This document shows, one piece after another, positions 1 through 8,796 of a stretch of 64,000 nt of DNA (positions within the stretch are counted from its first letter, which is position 1; every line of letters begins with the position of its first letter). The notes beneath the pieces were generated by a model, which was given only the letters and a program-made list of their open reading frames with translations, was not told where the DNA came from and did not search any database. Source of the DNA: Oceanobacillus sojae. GTDB lineage: Bacteria > Bacillota > Bacilli > Bacillales > Amphibacillaceae. Made by a program: the position numbers and the translations under genes. The stretch is taken from positions 124,001 through 188,000 of the forward strand of contig NZ_BJYM01000011.1 in NCBI RefSeq assembly GCF_007991515.1, given 5' to 3'.

Positions 1-5
1 TAAGG

Positions 6-46
6 AATCACTATTCTATACGGTCGTATAGAATAGTGATTTTTTG
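6..46. terminator. Intrinsic terminator of the upstream gene
   Basis: A perfect 17-bp inverted repeat (left arm starts AATCACTATTC) with a tiny loop is followed by a T run. The TAA at bases 1-3 may be the stop codon of a gene lying outside the window. The remaining 200 bases up to the symporter show no other recognisable feature. Confidence 0.8.
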
Positions 47-247
47 TATAGTTTGATTATTTTATTTGGTAATCTTCTTTACCTTTAATGCTCCTTGATG
101 ATGAGCAGAAAAATTTTTATAAAAACCTTTCCGAAAGAGAATTTAATAATTATATGAATATTTAATAACTTTTCATCATTTCATCATTCCTGTAAAATAA
201 AATAGATTCTATTAAAATCATATTGTAAAGGGAAAGGAAATAAAAAG

Positions 248-1483
248 ATGTTAGAAAAATTAAAAGCCTACCGGTTTCCGCTTATCCTTTTAGCTTCTAT
301 TATTGTTGGAGCGATAATCGGTTTGATTTTTGGAGAAGATGCAACAGTAATAAAGCCGTTTGGAGATCTATTTATTAATTTATTATTTATGATTGTCATC
401 CCTCTTGTTTTCTTCTCTATATCGTCTGCTATTGCCAGCATGGACAGTATGAAAAGACTTGGGAAAATCATGGGTTCCATGATTACGGTATTTATCATAA
501 CTGGAGTGATTGCAGCTGTATTTATGCTTGTTGCCGTAGTTATTTTTGAGCCGGGTTCAGGGGTAGATATTCCATTGAGTGCCCCAGATAATGTTGAAGA
601 ACAGAGCTTGGCAGATCAACTAGTCAATACATTTACTGTTCCTGATTTTGTTGAACTGTTCTCAAGAGATAATATGATGGCTCTTATTGTTATGTCGATA
701 CTGATTGGTGTCGCAACAGGATTGACAGGAGAGAAAGGAAGACCACTTGCAAGGTTCCTGACCAGCGCCTCTGACGTATTTATGAAGCTGATTCAGCTGA
801 TTATGTACTATGCGCCAATTGGATTGGGTGCATACTTTGCCTCATTGGTAGGAGAATTCGGAACAGCACTGATTGGTGATTATGCAAAAGCAGTGATTAT
901 TTATTATCCAGTTGCTATACTGTATTTTGCTATCGGCTTTACATTATATGCATTCATCGCCGGAGGAAGAAAAGGAATAAGCCGTTTTTGGAAGAATATA
1001 CTAGGTCCTGCTGCTACCTCGCTGGGAACAGGCAGTAGTGTGGCAACCATTCCGGTTAACCTGCAGGCAGCCGAACGAATTGGAGTTCCAAAAGATATCC
1101 GTGAGACGATCATGCCTCTCGGAGCAACTATTCATATGGATGGTTCCTGTTTATCAGCTATGTTAAAAATCGCTTTTATTTTTGGAGTATTTAACAAGGA
1201 CTTCACCGGGATTGATACATTTTTAACTGCTATTGGTATTTGTTTATTATCCGGTATTGTTATGAGTGGAATCCCGGGCGGAGGTTTTACGGGAGAATTA
1301 ATGATAATTACGCTGTACGGTTTTCCAATCGAAGCTCTGCCAATCATTACTGCGATCGGAGTTGTTGTTGATCCGCCGGCTACGATGGTTAACTCGACAG
1401 GTGATACCGTTTCAAGTATGGTTGTGGCAAGACATATTGAAGGGAAAGACTGGATGGAAAAGGCAGATGCTGCCGGGACTTAA
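248..1483 (+). CDS. Dicarboxylate/amino acid:cation symporter (DAACS family)
   Basis: This is a secondary transporter of the SDF/DAACS family, which takes up glutamate, aspartate or C4-dicarboxylates with Na+ or H+ at the cytoplasmic membrane. The 411-residue length is normal. About eight hydrophobic helices precede the family's re-entrant loops, seen as a TSLGTGSSVATIP serine-rich hairpin near residue 255, GATIHMDGS near 293, GIPGGGFTG near 339 and DPPATMVNSTGDT near 375. The last of these corresponds to the helix-7/8 substrate and cation site. The gene starts with ATG after a GGGAAAGGAA ribosome-binding site and stands alone between two terminators. The substrate cannot be fixed from sequence: glutamate/aspartate (GltP-like) or C4-dicarboxylate (DctP-like) are both possible. 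Confidence 0.88.
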   Translation: MLEKLKAYRFPLILLASIIVGAIIGLIFGEDATVIKPFGDLFINLLFMIVIPLVFFSISSAIASMDSMKRLGKIMGSMITVFIITGVIAAVFMLVAVVIFEPGSGVDIPLSAPDNVEEQSLADQLVNTFTVPDFVELFSRDNMMALIVMSILIGVATGLTGEKGRPLARFLTSASDVFMKLIQLIMYYAPIGLGAYFASLVGEFGTALIGDYAKAVIIYYPVAILYFAIGFTLYAFIAGGRKGISRFWKNILGPAATSLGTGSSVATIPVNLQAAERIGVPKDIRETIMPLGATIHMDGSCLSAMLKIAFIFGVFNKDFTGIDTFLTAIGICLLSGIVMSGIPGGGFTGELMIITLYGFPIEALPIITAIGVVVDPPATMVNSTGDTVSSMVVARHIEGKDWMEKADAAGT

Positions 1484-1494
1484 TAAAATAAATA

Positions 1495-1540
1495 AAAAGA
1501 TGTTGTATCTCGGTAAATATAAGATACAACATCTTTTTAT
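1495..1540 (+). terminator. Intrinsic terminator of the symporter gene
   Basis: A 17-bp perfect stem (left arm AAAAAGATGTTGTATCT) with a 10-nt loop and a T-rich tail lies directly after the symporter stop codon. Confidence 0.9.
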
Positions 1541-1578
1541 TTATCTACATTTTCTTTTTTTAGTTAAACTTAAAATAT

Positions 1579-1624
1579 AAAAAAAGCCCTAGGACGCTTG
1601 ATATACAAGGTTTCTAGGGCTTTA
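1579..1624 (-). terminator. Intrinsic terminator of rpsD
   Basis: The stem AAAGCCCTAG / CTAGGGCTTT is followed on the minus strand by a run of seven T residues, just downstream of the rpsD stop codon. Confidence 0.9.
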
Positions 1625-1651
1625 AATATTGTTAAATTATATTTCCCGCTA

Positions 1652-2254
1652 TTAACGAGAGTAGAATTCAACGATAAGCTGTTCGTTGATTTCAGCTGGA
1701 AGTTCAGAACGCTCAGGGAAACGAGCATAAGTACCTTCTTTTTTCTCAGCATCAAAAGTAGTATATTCTGGTACGAAGTTATTTACTTCAATAGCTTCTG
1801 TAACGATATCCAGCTTTTGAGATTTTTCACGAAGAGCGATTGTTTGACCAGGTTTTACAGAGTAAGATGGGATATCTACACGAGAACCATCTACTGTAAC
1901 GTGACCATGGTTAACCAGCTGACGTGCTTGCTTGCGTGTACGAGCAAGACCAAGGCGGTAAACAAGGTTATCAAGACGAGATTCAAGAAGAATCATGAAG
2001 TTCTCACCGTGGATACCTTTCATGTTGCCGGCTTTATTGAATAGGTTACGGAATTGACGCTCGTTCAATCCATACATAAAGCGTAATTTTTGCTTTTCTT
2101 GCATTTGCAAGCCATATTCAGAGATTTTCTTTCTTTGGTTCGGTCCATGTTGACCAGGAGCGTAAGGGCGTTTATCTAATTCCTTACCAGTTCCAGATAA
2201 TGAAATGCCAAGACGACGTGATTTCTTCCATACTGATCCAGTATAACGTGACAT
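1652..2254 (-). CDS. rpsD: 30S ribosomal protein S4
   Basis: S4 is a primary 16S rRNA-binding protein that nucleates 30S assembly and contributes to decoding fidelity. The 200-residue protein has the usual length and N-terminus ([16 protein letters not shown]), the RPYAPGQHG loop near residue 30 and the S4 RNA-binding domain from about residue 91 ([20 protein letters not shown]). There are no N-terminal zinc cysteines, so it is the zinc-free form. The gene is monocistronic, with AGGAGG before the ATG, its own terminator, and a strong promoter with a structured leader upstream. In B. subtilis S4 represses its own gene through the leader. The same is inferred here. Confidence 0.98.
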   Translation of the reverse strand: MSRYTGSVWKKSRRLGISLSGTGKELDKRPYAPGQHGPNQRKKISEYGLQMQEKQKLRFMYGLNERQFRNLFNKAGNMKGIHGENFMILLESRLDNLVYRLGLARTRKQARQLVNHGHVTVDGSRVDIPSYSVKPGQTIALREKSQKLDIVTEAIEVNNFVPEYTTFDAEKKEGTYARFPERSELPAEINEQLIVEFYSR

Positions 2255-2447
2255 AGGACATTTCCTCCTTTATGTTTTATTTGTATAAAATAAAACGCGC
2301 GTGATCGTTTCGTTGTTCATTTTGTTTTCATGTACCATCGCTCCAGTAGCAGAGAGTTACACGATACACCTTTATAAGATTCATCTTTGAAAGGAACAAA
2401 ATGAGTGCAAGCGTCGACTCACTTAGGCCACTTTATTATTTTACACA
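2255..2447 (-). promoter_or_regulatory. Structured rpsD 5' leader, probable S4 autoregulatory RNA
   Basis: About 190 nt separate the predicted transcription start from the rpsD ATG. The transcript can form a long-range helix between bases 2395-2403 and 2318-2326 (CATTTTGTT with AACAAAATG), enclosing smaller hairpins such as GAGT-ACTC. Such a closed leader fits the known S4-binding leader of Bacillus rpsD. The assignment rests on position and pairing, not on a covariance-model match. It accounts for most of the 368-base gap between rpsD and the next gene. Confidence 0.55.
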
Positions 2448-2453
2448 AATTCT

Positions 2454-2482
2454 AGTATATAATTTGCATGTACACCTGTCAA
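2454..2482 (-). promoter_or_regulatory. Sigma-A promoter of rpsD
   Basis: On the minus strand TTGACA (2477-2482) is separated by exactly 17 bases from TATACT (2454-2459). This is close to the vegetative consensus and properly placed for the rpsD leader. Confidence 0.85.
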
Positions 2483-2622
2483 TAGAAAAAAGAAAAAACA
2501 CAGTATAAAGTCTTTTTGGAAAGATATTATTTTTGTTTAGAAGCAAAAATAATTCATAACAAAAAAGTATCCGTTATAATATGAATATGTCTAAAATTCT
2601 ATTTTGTAATAAAATGAGGTAA

Positions 2623-3102
2623 TTATAAATGCTTTTCAAGCACTGCAACAAATTTTTCTAAACATTCCTGATCAATAGCATCGAATCTGTCATGAATAGG
2701 ACTGTCAATATCTAAAACACCGATAATCTCATTATCACGATAGACAGGTATGACAATTTCAGATTTTGACGCTCCATCACAGGCGATATGACCAGGAAAT
2801 TGATGAACATCTGCTATACGCTGTGTTTTCTTCTCTGAGACGGCAGTTCCGCAAACTCCTTTTCCAAAAGGAATACGGATGCACGCCGGGAGACCTTGGA
2901 AGGGACCGAGCACTAATTCTTCCTTTTCGGACAAGTAGAATCCAACCCAGTTTACTTCATCTAAAAACTGATTGAGAAGTGCCGAAGCGTTTGAAAGCAG
3001 CGCGATTTGATTTGTTTCTCCTGTGGATAAGGCATCCAGCTGTTTGATAAGAAGCTCGTAATCTTTTGTTTTTTCTCCAGAATAATCAAGTTGTTGAAAC
3101 AT
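2623..3102 (-). CDS. Free methionine-(R)-sulfoxide reductase, GAF domain (YtsP-like)
   Basis: A single GAF domain of 159 residues matches the fRMsr family, which reduces free methionine-R-sulfoxide in the cytosol with thioredoxin as electron donor. The three family cysteines are present: Cys74 (LPACIRIPFG), Cys84 (GKGVCGTA) and Cys108 (HIACDGASKSE), along with the NWVGFYL and IGVLDIDSP signatures. The gene starts with ATG after AGGAGGT and is divergent from refZ, as its orthologue is near refZ in B. subtilis. Three matching cysteines make catalysis likely rather than a plain GAF sensor. Confidence 0.9.
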   Translation of the reverse strand: MFQQLDYSGEKTKDYELLIKQLDALSTGETNQIALLSNASALLNQFLDEVNWVGFYLSEKEELVLGPFQGLPACIRIPFGKGVCGTAVSEKKTQRIADVHQFPGHIACDGASKSEIVIPVYRDNEIIGVLDIDSPIHDRFDAIDQECLEKFVAVLEKHL

Positions 3103-3150
3103 TATGTGTTACCTCCTAAAAGTTGCGTGTAGTAGTTTTGTGAAAAATGA

Positions 3151-3221
3151 CATTTAACGACATGAATACAGTTTTTGTCGATAATCGATTAAAGGATTTA
3201 TCCCCTTCCTTGTCGTAAATG
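3151..3221. promoter_or_regulatory. Cluster of TTAACGACA/TTGTCG half-sites in the refZ promoter region
   Basis: Three related elements lie in the divergent region before refZ: CATTTAACGACATG (3151-3164), TTGTCGATAA (3175-3184, opposite orientation) and TTGTCGTAAATG (3210-3221, opposite orientation). The first and third form a 12-base inverted pair with one base inserted. RefZ is a palindrome-binding TetR-type regulator, so this may be its own operator. That is an inference. Confidence 0.4.
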
Positions 3222-3245
3222 AATAGAGTAAGGAGTTGAATAAGA

Positions 3246-3869
3246 ATGAAAAATAACGTAACCAAGCAAAAAGTAGTGGACGCTGCTTCCTCCCTATTCT
3301 TTCAAAAAGGATTCCATGGTACTTCTGTGCGTGATATTGCTGATCGGGCCTCTGTGAATGTTTCCTTAATCAGTTATTATTTTAAAGGAAAGCAGGGCCT
3401 TTTAGAATATGCTGTAACAAATTATTATGAAGCATACTTAGAGAAAATAGAAGAGTCACTTGAAACAACAGAAGGAAGCTCTTCTATCGATCGATTAAAT
3501 GAACTAATTTTTACAATTATACATTATAAGCAAACGCATCATCAATTAACATGTTTTATTCAGCGTGAATTATCTCTTGATTCTGTATTTGTTAGAGAAA
3601 TGACGGTTACATATCTGGCGAAAGAAAATTACTATTTAAAAGAATTGTTTCAGGAAACAATCGGAAGAAATGCTGATCAGGATGAGAAAAGGTATCTGTT
3701 TATGCAGCTGAAAGGCATGCTGATAACCCCTTATATTTTACATTCAGATTGGAAAGATCAAATTTTAGGGCAATTTGCTCACGAACAATTTGTGAAAAAA
3801 TATACCAAAAGTATACAGAAATGGATTCAATTTAATGCAAATGTAAAAATTAACGAGAAAAGCAAATAA
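3246..3869 (+). CDS. refZ: TetR-family regulator RefZ (YttP)
   Basis: A 207-residue TetR-family DNA-binding protein. The N-terminal helix-turn-helix covers about residues 10-55 (AASSLFFQKGFHGTSVRDIA, then VSLISYYFKGKQGLLEYA). The C-terminal part is the variable ligand or dimerisation domain. In B. subtilis RefZ binds motifs around the origin and influences Z-ring position and chromosome capture at the onset of sporulation. Identification rests on the fold plus the conserved position between the fRMsr gene and ezrA. The start ATG follows AAGGAG. Possible operator repeats lie directly upstream. Confidence 0.82.
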   Translation: MKNNVTKQKVVDAASSLFFQKGFHGTSVRDIADRASVNVSLISYYFKGKQGLLEYAVTNYYEAYLEKIEESLETTEGSSSIDRLNELIFTIIHYKQTHHQLTCFIQRELSLDSVFVREMTVTYLAKENYYLKELFQETIGRNADQDEKRYLFMQLKGMLITPYILHSDWKDQILGQFAHEQFVKKYTKSIQKWIQFNANVKINEKSK

Positions 3870-4043
3870 TAATAAATAATTGGCTTTTCCCCGTATAAAT
3901 ATCAAAAAGTTGTTGAATCAGTAAGAAAAATGTATTTTCTTTAGCCAAAAGGGCGGAATACATGATATTATAAAGGATATATTATTGTGATTTTGTAATT
4001 ATAGATATATTTATATAGATGTTTATTGGTTGGGAGGCAAAGT

Positions 4044-5738
4044 ATGGCTGTCGTAGTTGGGATTATTTTAGCGATTATTGTATGTTTAACGATTGCTTTA
4101 ATTGTAAGAAAGCGTGTTTACGATCAAGTAGACCATATTGAAAAATGGAAATTGGATATTACGGATAGGGATGTTGCAAAACAGATTGGAAAAATTAAAA
4201 CATTGAATCTATCCGGTGAAACACTCGAGAAATTTGAAGAATGGAAAGAGGAATGGGAAAAAATCGTAACCAAATCTTTGCCTGACATAGAGAAGTATTT
4301 GATGGATGCAGAAGAGGCAGCTGACCGCTTTCTTGTGCCTAAGGCAAATAAAATTTTGAAAGAGGCAGAAAACCATCTCGAAAAAATTGAGGAAGAAATC
4401 AAAGAAATTATCGGTGAGTTAGAGGAATTACTCTATGCAGAAGAAACAGGCCGTGGCGGTGCGGAAGAATTAAAACCGAGAATTAAAGGGTTACGAAGTA
4501 TGCTTTCTCAATCCAGATACCAATATGGGAAGGCCGAAAAGCAATTTGACAAGGAAATCGATGAGCTGGAAGCAATATTGGATCAATACGATGCATTCGT
4601 TAATGATGGCGACTATCTAAAAGCGAATGAAAGTATTAGTGAATTAAAGGAAAGTACTGAAAAAGTAGAAAATAAATTAGATACATTTCCTGATTTGCTT
4701 AAACAAGTGAAGCAGGAGCTGCCGTCTCAATTAACAAACCTGTCTTCCGGTATGAAAGAGATGCGGGAAAGCGGCTACCGGATTAGACATTTAGGCTTTG
4801 AAAAAGAAATTATTACATATCAGGAACAATTGAGGGATATAGAAACTCAGCTTGAAACTGCTGATATAACAGATGTGGAACAGCTTCTCCAGCAAATGGA
4901 GACACGTATTTTAGAAATGTACGAAGCTCTGGAAGGGGAAGCGATAGCCAAGAATTATATAGAGCAGAAAGGTCCGGAGTATGAGGATTCTGTAAACCAG
5001 ATAAGTGCTACGTATGAAACCGCGAAAAGAGAAGTAGAAGAGATAAAGAAGGCTTACTACGTAGAAGACGATGATATGGAACGTTTCCAGACTATGGGTA
5101 AAGCAATTAAAGCTTTAAATGGCCATGTAGAAGAATTAAACCAGAGTGTAGAGGACGATAAACAATCACATTCAGAATTGAAAAAAGGAATTGAAGAAGG
5201 ATTTAAGAAAATTGCACAGCTGGAAGAGGAGCATGAATCCTTTAAAAAGTCTATTGCAAATTTACGGAAAGATGAGCTGGAGGCAAGAGATAAACTGGTA
5301 GAAATGCGCGGACAGCTTACAGATTTGAATAGAAAACTGAAAAAGAGTAATATACCGGGAGTACCAAGCTACATTTGGACCCGTTTTGAAACAGCAATAC
5401 AGAAAAATGATAAGGTAATGGAAGCGTTAGAAACCTATCCATTAGATATGAACAATGTACAGCAAGCGTTGACTGAAGCTAAAAAATCGATTGAGCAGGC
5501 ATATGAGCAAGTAGATATGATGCTGGATCAGGCTTATTTAACAGAGCAGGTGATTCAATATGCGAACCGCTACAGAAGTAAGCACTCTGATCTGGACAAC
5601 AAGCTGAAGGAAGCGGAGAGATTATTCCGTAATTATGAATATGAGCTTTCTTTAGAGCATGCTGCCAAAGCAGTAGAAGAGATTGAGCCGGGATCGTTAC
5701 AGAAAATAGAATCGTATCAAACGGAAAGAAGCCAATAA
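4044..5738 (+). CDS. ezrA: Septation ring formation regulator EzrA
   Basis: EzrA is a membrane-anchored, spectrin-like inhibitor of aberrant FtsZ ring assembly and a divisome component. The protein has one N-terminal transmembrane helix (about residues 3-21, with the N-terminus outside) and then about 540 cytoplasmic residues of heptad-rich coiled coil, including the repeated KKAYYVEDDDMERFQ and NYEYELSLEHAAKAVEEIEPG blocks typical of the family. The reading frame is open from a TTG at 4026, but GGGAGG six bases before ATG 4044 marks the true start, giving 564 residues (about 562 in B. subtilis). It follows refZ by about 175 bases. Confidence 0.95.
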   Translation: MAVVVGIILAIIVCLTIALIVRKRVYDQVDHIEKWKLDITDRDVAKQIGKIKTLNLSGETLEKFEEWKEEWEKIVTKSLPDIEKYLMDAEEAADRFLVPKANKILKEAENHLEKIEEEIKEIIGELEELLYAEETGRGGAEELKPRIKGLRSMLSQSRYQYGKAEKQFDKEIDELEAILDQYDAFVNDGDYLKANESISELKESTEKVENKLDTFPDLLKQVKQELPSQLTNLSSGMKEMRESGYRIRHLGFEKEIITYQEQLRDIETQLETADITDVEQLLQQMETRILEMYEALEGEAIAKNYIEQKGPEYEDSVNQISATYETAKREVEEIKKAYYVEDDDMERFQTMGKAIKALNGHVEELNQSVEDDKQSHSELKKGIEEGFKKIAQLEEEHESFKKSIANLRKDELEARDKLVEMRGQLTDLNRKLKKSNIPGVPSYIWTRFETAIQKNDKVMEALETYPLDMNNVQQALTEAKKSIEQAYEQVDMMLDQAYLTEQVIQYANRYRSKHSDLDNKLKEAERLFRNYEYELSLEHAAKAVEEIEPGSLQKIESYQTERSQ

Positions 5739-5879
5739 TTATCGTTGTTTCTTTCTATGAAGGGACAAGATTATTTACTGGATAGAACAAAAGCAGGAAG
5801 AACAATTTTTGAGCTTACAGGTTGCCTGCTTTGTATCCGCTGAAGATTTCAGATACTATATAATATGAAAAATATAAGG

Positions 5880-5935
5880 TAAAGGCTGTCGCTAAGAATG
5901 GAATATTCGTTAACTTAGGTCAGCCTTACATTTTT
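5880..5935 (+). terminator. Terminator-like hairpin between ezrA and the cysteine desulfurase gene
   Basis: AAGGCTG pairs with CAGCCTT, CTAAG with CTTAG, and the centre is the palindrome GAATATTC; a short T run follows. It ends about 20 bases before the desulfurase start, so it could end ezrA transcription or act as an attenuator. Confidence 0.6.
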
Positions 5936-5956
5936 GTTAAAAAGAAGGTGGAAAAC

Positions 5957-7102
5957 TTGATATACTTCGATAACAGTGCAACAACGAAGCCGCATCCGGA
6001 AGTGATTGAAAGCTTCGCAAAAGTATCAGCTAATTATTTTGCAAATTCCTCATCGATACATCCTCTGGGCGGTCAAGTGGAGAAACTGTTAGATGCTGCG
6101 AGACAGCAGGCAGCAGATTTAATCGGCGTTTCCAAGGAAACAATAATCTTTACTTCGGGAGGAACGGAAGGAAATAATACTGCGATTAAAGGAGTTGCCC
6201 TTGAGCATCAATCACGTGGAAAACATATTATTACAACTCAAGCGGAGCACCCATCGATTCATGATACATGCAGGAGTTTAGAAAAATTGGGTTTTGAAAT
6301 AACCTATATGCCGGTAGCTGAAGATGGAACTGTTTCAGCGGCAGATGTTGAAAATTCCATTCGAAAGGATACTATTCTTGTTACAATGATGCAGGTGAAC
6401 AATGAAATTGGCTCAATTCAGCCGATTGAGGAAATTGGAAATGTTTTAAAAAAGCATCCTAAAGTTCTTTTTCATGTGGATGCTGTCCAAGGGTTAGGGA
6501 AGGTTCCTTTAAACCTTTCAGATACTGGTATTGATTTATGTACTTTTTCAGGTCATAAAATTCATGGACTAAAAGGGACAGGACTCCTGTATGTGAATCA
6601 TACGGCCAAATTATATCCGCTTCTTCATGGTGGCAGTCAAGAATCTGGTATCCGTTCTGGAACAGAGAATGTGGCTGGCGCTGTTTCATTTGTAAAAGCA
6701 TTGCGTTTAATCAAAGAAAAGCAAGATATTCAGAAGAAGGATAATATATTAAAAACCCTGCATGATAAGCTTATGAAGGAGCTCAGCCAGTTGGAGGGTA
6801 TTGAAATCAACAGCCCTGCTGGCGGTGCCAATCATATTATCCATTTCTCTGTACCGGGAATTAAGCCGGAGGTTATTATTCATAGCTTAAGCCAAAAGGA
6901 AATATATATTTCCACAAAGTCAGCCTGCTCATCCCGGGATCTGACGGAAAGTCATGTGCTGGTTGCCTGCGGGAAAACAAAGGAAGTTTCTTCCTCAGGT
7001 TTACGGGTAAGTTTTTCTTATGAGAATAAAGAAGAAGAAGTAGATATATTTGTGAAGGAAATAAAAAAAGCAATTCAACAATTTAAAGAGGTATTGAGGT
7101 AG
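5957..7102 (+). CDS. nifZ: Cysteine desulfurase NifZ/IscS-type, sulfur donor to ThiI
   Basis: A class V aminotransferase-fold PLP enzyme that takes sulfur from cysteine as a persulfide. The PLP lysine is Lys201 (FSGHKIHG), His98 lies in QAEHPS, and the persulfide cysteine is Cys324 (STKSACSSRD). The frame opens at GTG 5948, but that codon is part of the ribosome-binding site GAAGGTGG. The start is TTG 5957, giving 381 residues and the family N-terminus MIYFDNSATTK. thiI begins 5 bases after the stop. In B. subtilis NifZ is the dedicated partner of ThiI for 4-thiouridine at tRNA position 8, and the same pairing is inferred. Confidence 0.92.
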   Translation: MIYFDNSATTKPHPEVIESFAKVSANYFANSSSIHPLGGQVEKLLDAARQQAADLIGVSKETIIFTSGGTEGNNTAIKGVALEHQSRGKHIITTQAEHPSIHDTCRSLEKLGFEITYMPVAEDGTVSAADVENSIRKDTILVTMMQVNNEIGSIQPIEEIGNVLKKHPKVLFHVDAVQGLGKVPLNLSDTGIDLCTFSGHKIHGLKGTGLLYVNHTAKLYPLLHGGSQESGIRSGTENVAGAVSFVKALRLIKEKQDIQKKDNILKTLHDKLMKELSQLEGIEINSPAGGANHIIHFSVPGIKPEVIIHSLSQKEIYISTKSACSSRDLTESHVLVACGKTKEVSSSGLRVSFSYENKEEEVDIFVKEIKKAIQQFKEVLR

Positions 7103-7107
7103 ATAAC

Positions 7108-8310
7108 ATGCAATATGATCATATATTAATTCGTTATGGAGAGTTAGCTTTAAAAGGAAAAAACGCGAAACAATTTATACTGAAGCTTCATGATAATATT
7201 CATCAGAAGATAAAGGATTTTGATGGTGTGAAGGTCATGCGGACACAGGGAAGAATGTTCGTCTTACTGAACGGTAATGACCCAGAACCGATTGTAGAAA
7301 AAATAAAAAATGTTTTTGGCATCCATAGTTTAAGTCTGGCAATTCGTGTTGAGAACGATGTGGAAGAAATAAAAGAAGCAGCTTTATATGCATTAAAGCA
7401 AGAAGCAAATGTAAAAACATTTAAAATGAGTGTCCGTCGTACGAAAAAAGATTTTCCAATTCGTTCCGGTGAAATGAATCATATATTAGGAAGCCATTTA
7501 TTAACCAATACAGAAGACATTACTGTAGATGTGCACCATCCTGATTTGGAAATAAAAGTAGAAATACGTAAGGAAGCGACCTATATTACCAGTGGAACAA
7601 TTATGTGCAGAGGTGGACTTCCGGTTGGAACATCTGGTAAGTCACTGCTCTTGCTTTCAGGCGGAATTGACAGTCCGGTGGCGGGCTTTTTGGCAATGAA
7701 AAGAGGCGTTCATTTAGAAGCAATTCACTTTCATTCTCCGCCGTTTACAAGTGATCGCGCCAAGCAAAAGGTACTGGACTTGGCCAAACAGCTTACGAAA
7801 TATGGAAAGTCCATAAAAGTGCATATTGTTCCGTTTACAAAATTACAGCAGGAAATTTTTAGAGAGATGCCAAATGACTATGCTATGACAATCATGCGCC
7901 GCGTGATGTTTCGTGTCAGTGAACAGCTTTGCAAACGTGAAGGTATCTTGTCACTGACAACAGGGGAAAACCTTGGACAGGTGGCCAGTCAAACGATGGA
8001 TAGTATGCACACTATCAATGAGGTAACTAATTATCCAATCATCCGTCCGTTAATTGCAATGGATAAGGATGAGGTTATCCGAATCGCGCAGGATATCGGA
8101 ACATATGAGACTTCGATTTTACCTTATGAAGATTGCTGCACTATTTTTGTACCGAAATCTCCAAAAACAAAACCGAAAAGAGATAAAGTTAATTTTTATG
8201 AATCAAAATATGACTTTACACCATCGATTGAAGAAGCAATAGAGGGTATAGAAACAATAAAAGTAACAGAGAAAACTTTATTCAATGAGGATTTTACAGA
8301 TCTTTTTTAA
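7108..8310 (+). CDS. thiI: tRNA 4-thiouridine synthase ThiI
   Basis: ThiI adenylates U8 of tRNA and inserts sulfur to make s4U, a near-UV sensor. The 400-residue protein has an N-terminal ferredoxin-like region, a THUMP domain (about 60-165) and a PP-loop ATPase domain with SGGIDSP at 184-190. The C-terminal rhodanese domain of the E. coli enzyme is absent, as in Bacillus, where the paired desulfurase delivers the sulfur. It is translated from ATG after GAGGT and is co-transcribed with the upstream nifZ gene. Confidence 0.95.
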   Translation: MQYDHILIRYGELALKGKNAKQFILKLHDNIHQKIKDFDGVKVMRTQGRMFVLLNGNDPEPIVEKIKNVFGIHSLSLAIRVENDVEEIKEAALYALKQEANVKTFKMSVRRTKKDFPIRSGEMNHILGSHLLTNTEDITVDVHHPDLEIKVEIRKEATYITSGTIMCRGGLPVGTSGKSLLLLSGGIDSPVAGFLAMKRGVHLEAIHFHSPPFTSDRAKQKVLDLAKQLTKYGKSIKVHIVPFTKLQQEIFREMPNDYAMTIMRRVMFRVSEQLCKREGILSLTTGENLGQVASQTMDSMHTINEVTNYPIIRPLIAMDKDEVIRIAQDIGTYETSILPYEDCCTIFVPKSPKTKPKRDKVNFYESKYDFTPSIEEAIEGIETIKVTEKTLFNEDFTDLF

Positions 8311-8379
8311 ACAGATTACCTTTTCTTATATTCGATTTTTAAATAGCAATTAAAAAGAAAAAATTACCATTAAATAAAA

Positions 8380-8410
8380 TGCATGTTTTCACCTCAATCG
8401 ACGCATTCTA
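8380..8410 (+). promoter_or_regulatory. Sigma-G promoter of sspA
   Basis: GCATG (8381-8385), 18 bases, then CATTCTA (8404-8410) fits the forespore sigma-G pattern GHATR-N18-CATWMTA exactly. It lies 24 bases before the SASP start codon. Confidence 0.8.
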
Positions 8411-8433
8411 TAAGTACCAAGGAGGTGAACAAC

Positions 8434-8631
8434 ATGGCAAATAATAACTCAAATCAATTAGTTGTTCCAGGAGTGCAACAAGCACTTGATCAAATGAAAT
8501 ACGAAATTGCTCAGGAATTTGGTGTTCAACTTGGTCCTGACTCAACTTCTCGTGCTAACGGATCTGTTGGTGGAGAAATCACGAAAAGATTAGTAACAAT
8601 GGCTGAGCAACAATTTGGCGGAACTAAATAA
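8434..8631 (+). CDS. sspA: Small acid-soluble spore protein, alpha/beta type
   Basis: Alpha/beta SASPs coat DNA in the dormant spore, hold it in an A-like form and protect it against UV, heat and peroxide; they are degraded on germination. The 65-residue protein carries the germination-protease recognition site EIAQEFGV and the second conserved block [17 protein letters not shown]. The start is ATG 8434, seven bases after a perfect AAGGAGGTGA. An upstream in-frame ATG at 8383 lies inside the promoter and is not used. The gene is monocistronic, with a sigma-G promoter and a terminator, as in the B. subtilis neighbourhood thiI-sspA. Confidence 0.97.
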   Translation: MANNNSNQLVVPGVQQALDQMKYEIAQEFGVQLGPDSTSRANGSVGGEITKRLVTMAEQQFGGTK

Positions 8632-8645
8632 TTAAATGCATGGCT

Positions 8646-8678
8646 AGCTGTCTCTGCAAATGTGGAGGCAGCTTTTAT
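8646..8678 (+). terminator. Terminator of sspA
   Basis: AGCTGTCTC pairs with GAGGCAGCT (one G-U) across a 10-base loop, followed by a T run. Confidence 0.8.
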
Positions 8679-8744
8679 ATTTATATAAAACGCTCTAAGA
8701 GAATTCTTTGATTTTGGGCAATATATTTTATTAAACCAACTATT

Positions 8745-8790
8745 AAAACCCGATGCTCCCCTATCTGATAGGGGAGCATCGGGTTTTTGA
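8745..8790. terminator. Bidirectional terminator between sspA and the NAD kinase gene
   Basis: A perfect 21-bp stem begins AAAACCCGATGCTCCCC and has almost no loop. T runs flank both ends, so it can stop convergent transcripts, mainly that of the minus-strand NAD kinase gene. Confidence 0.9.
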
Positions 8791-8796
8791 AAATAT

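Noticed and set aside
1598-2044. 148-residue open frame on the plus strand
   Set aside because: It lies entirely antisense to rpsD and its terminator, and has no ribosome-binding site.
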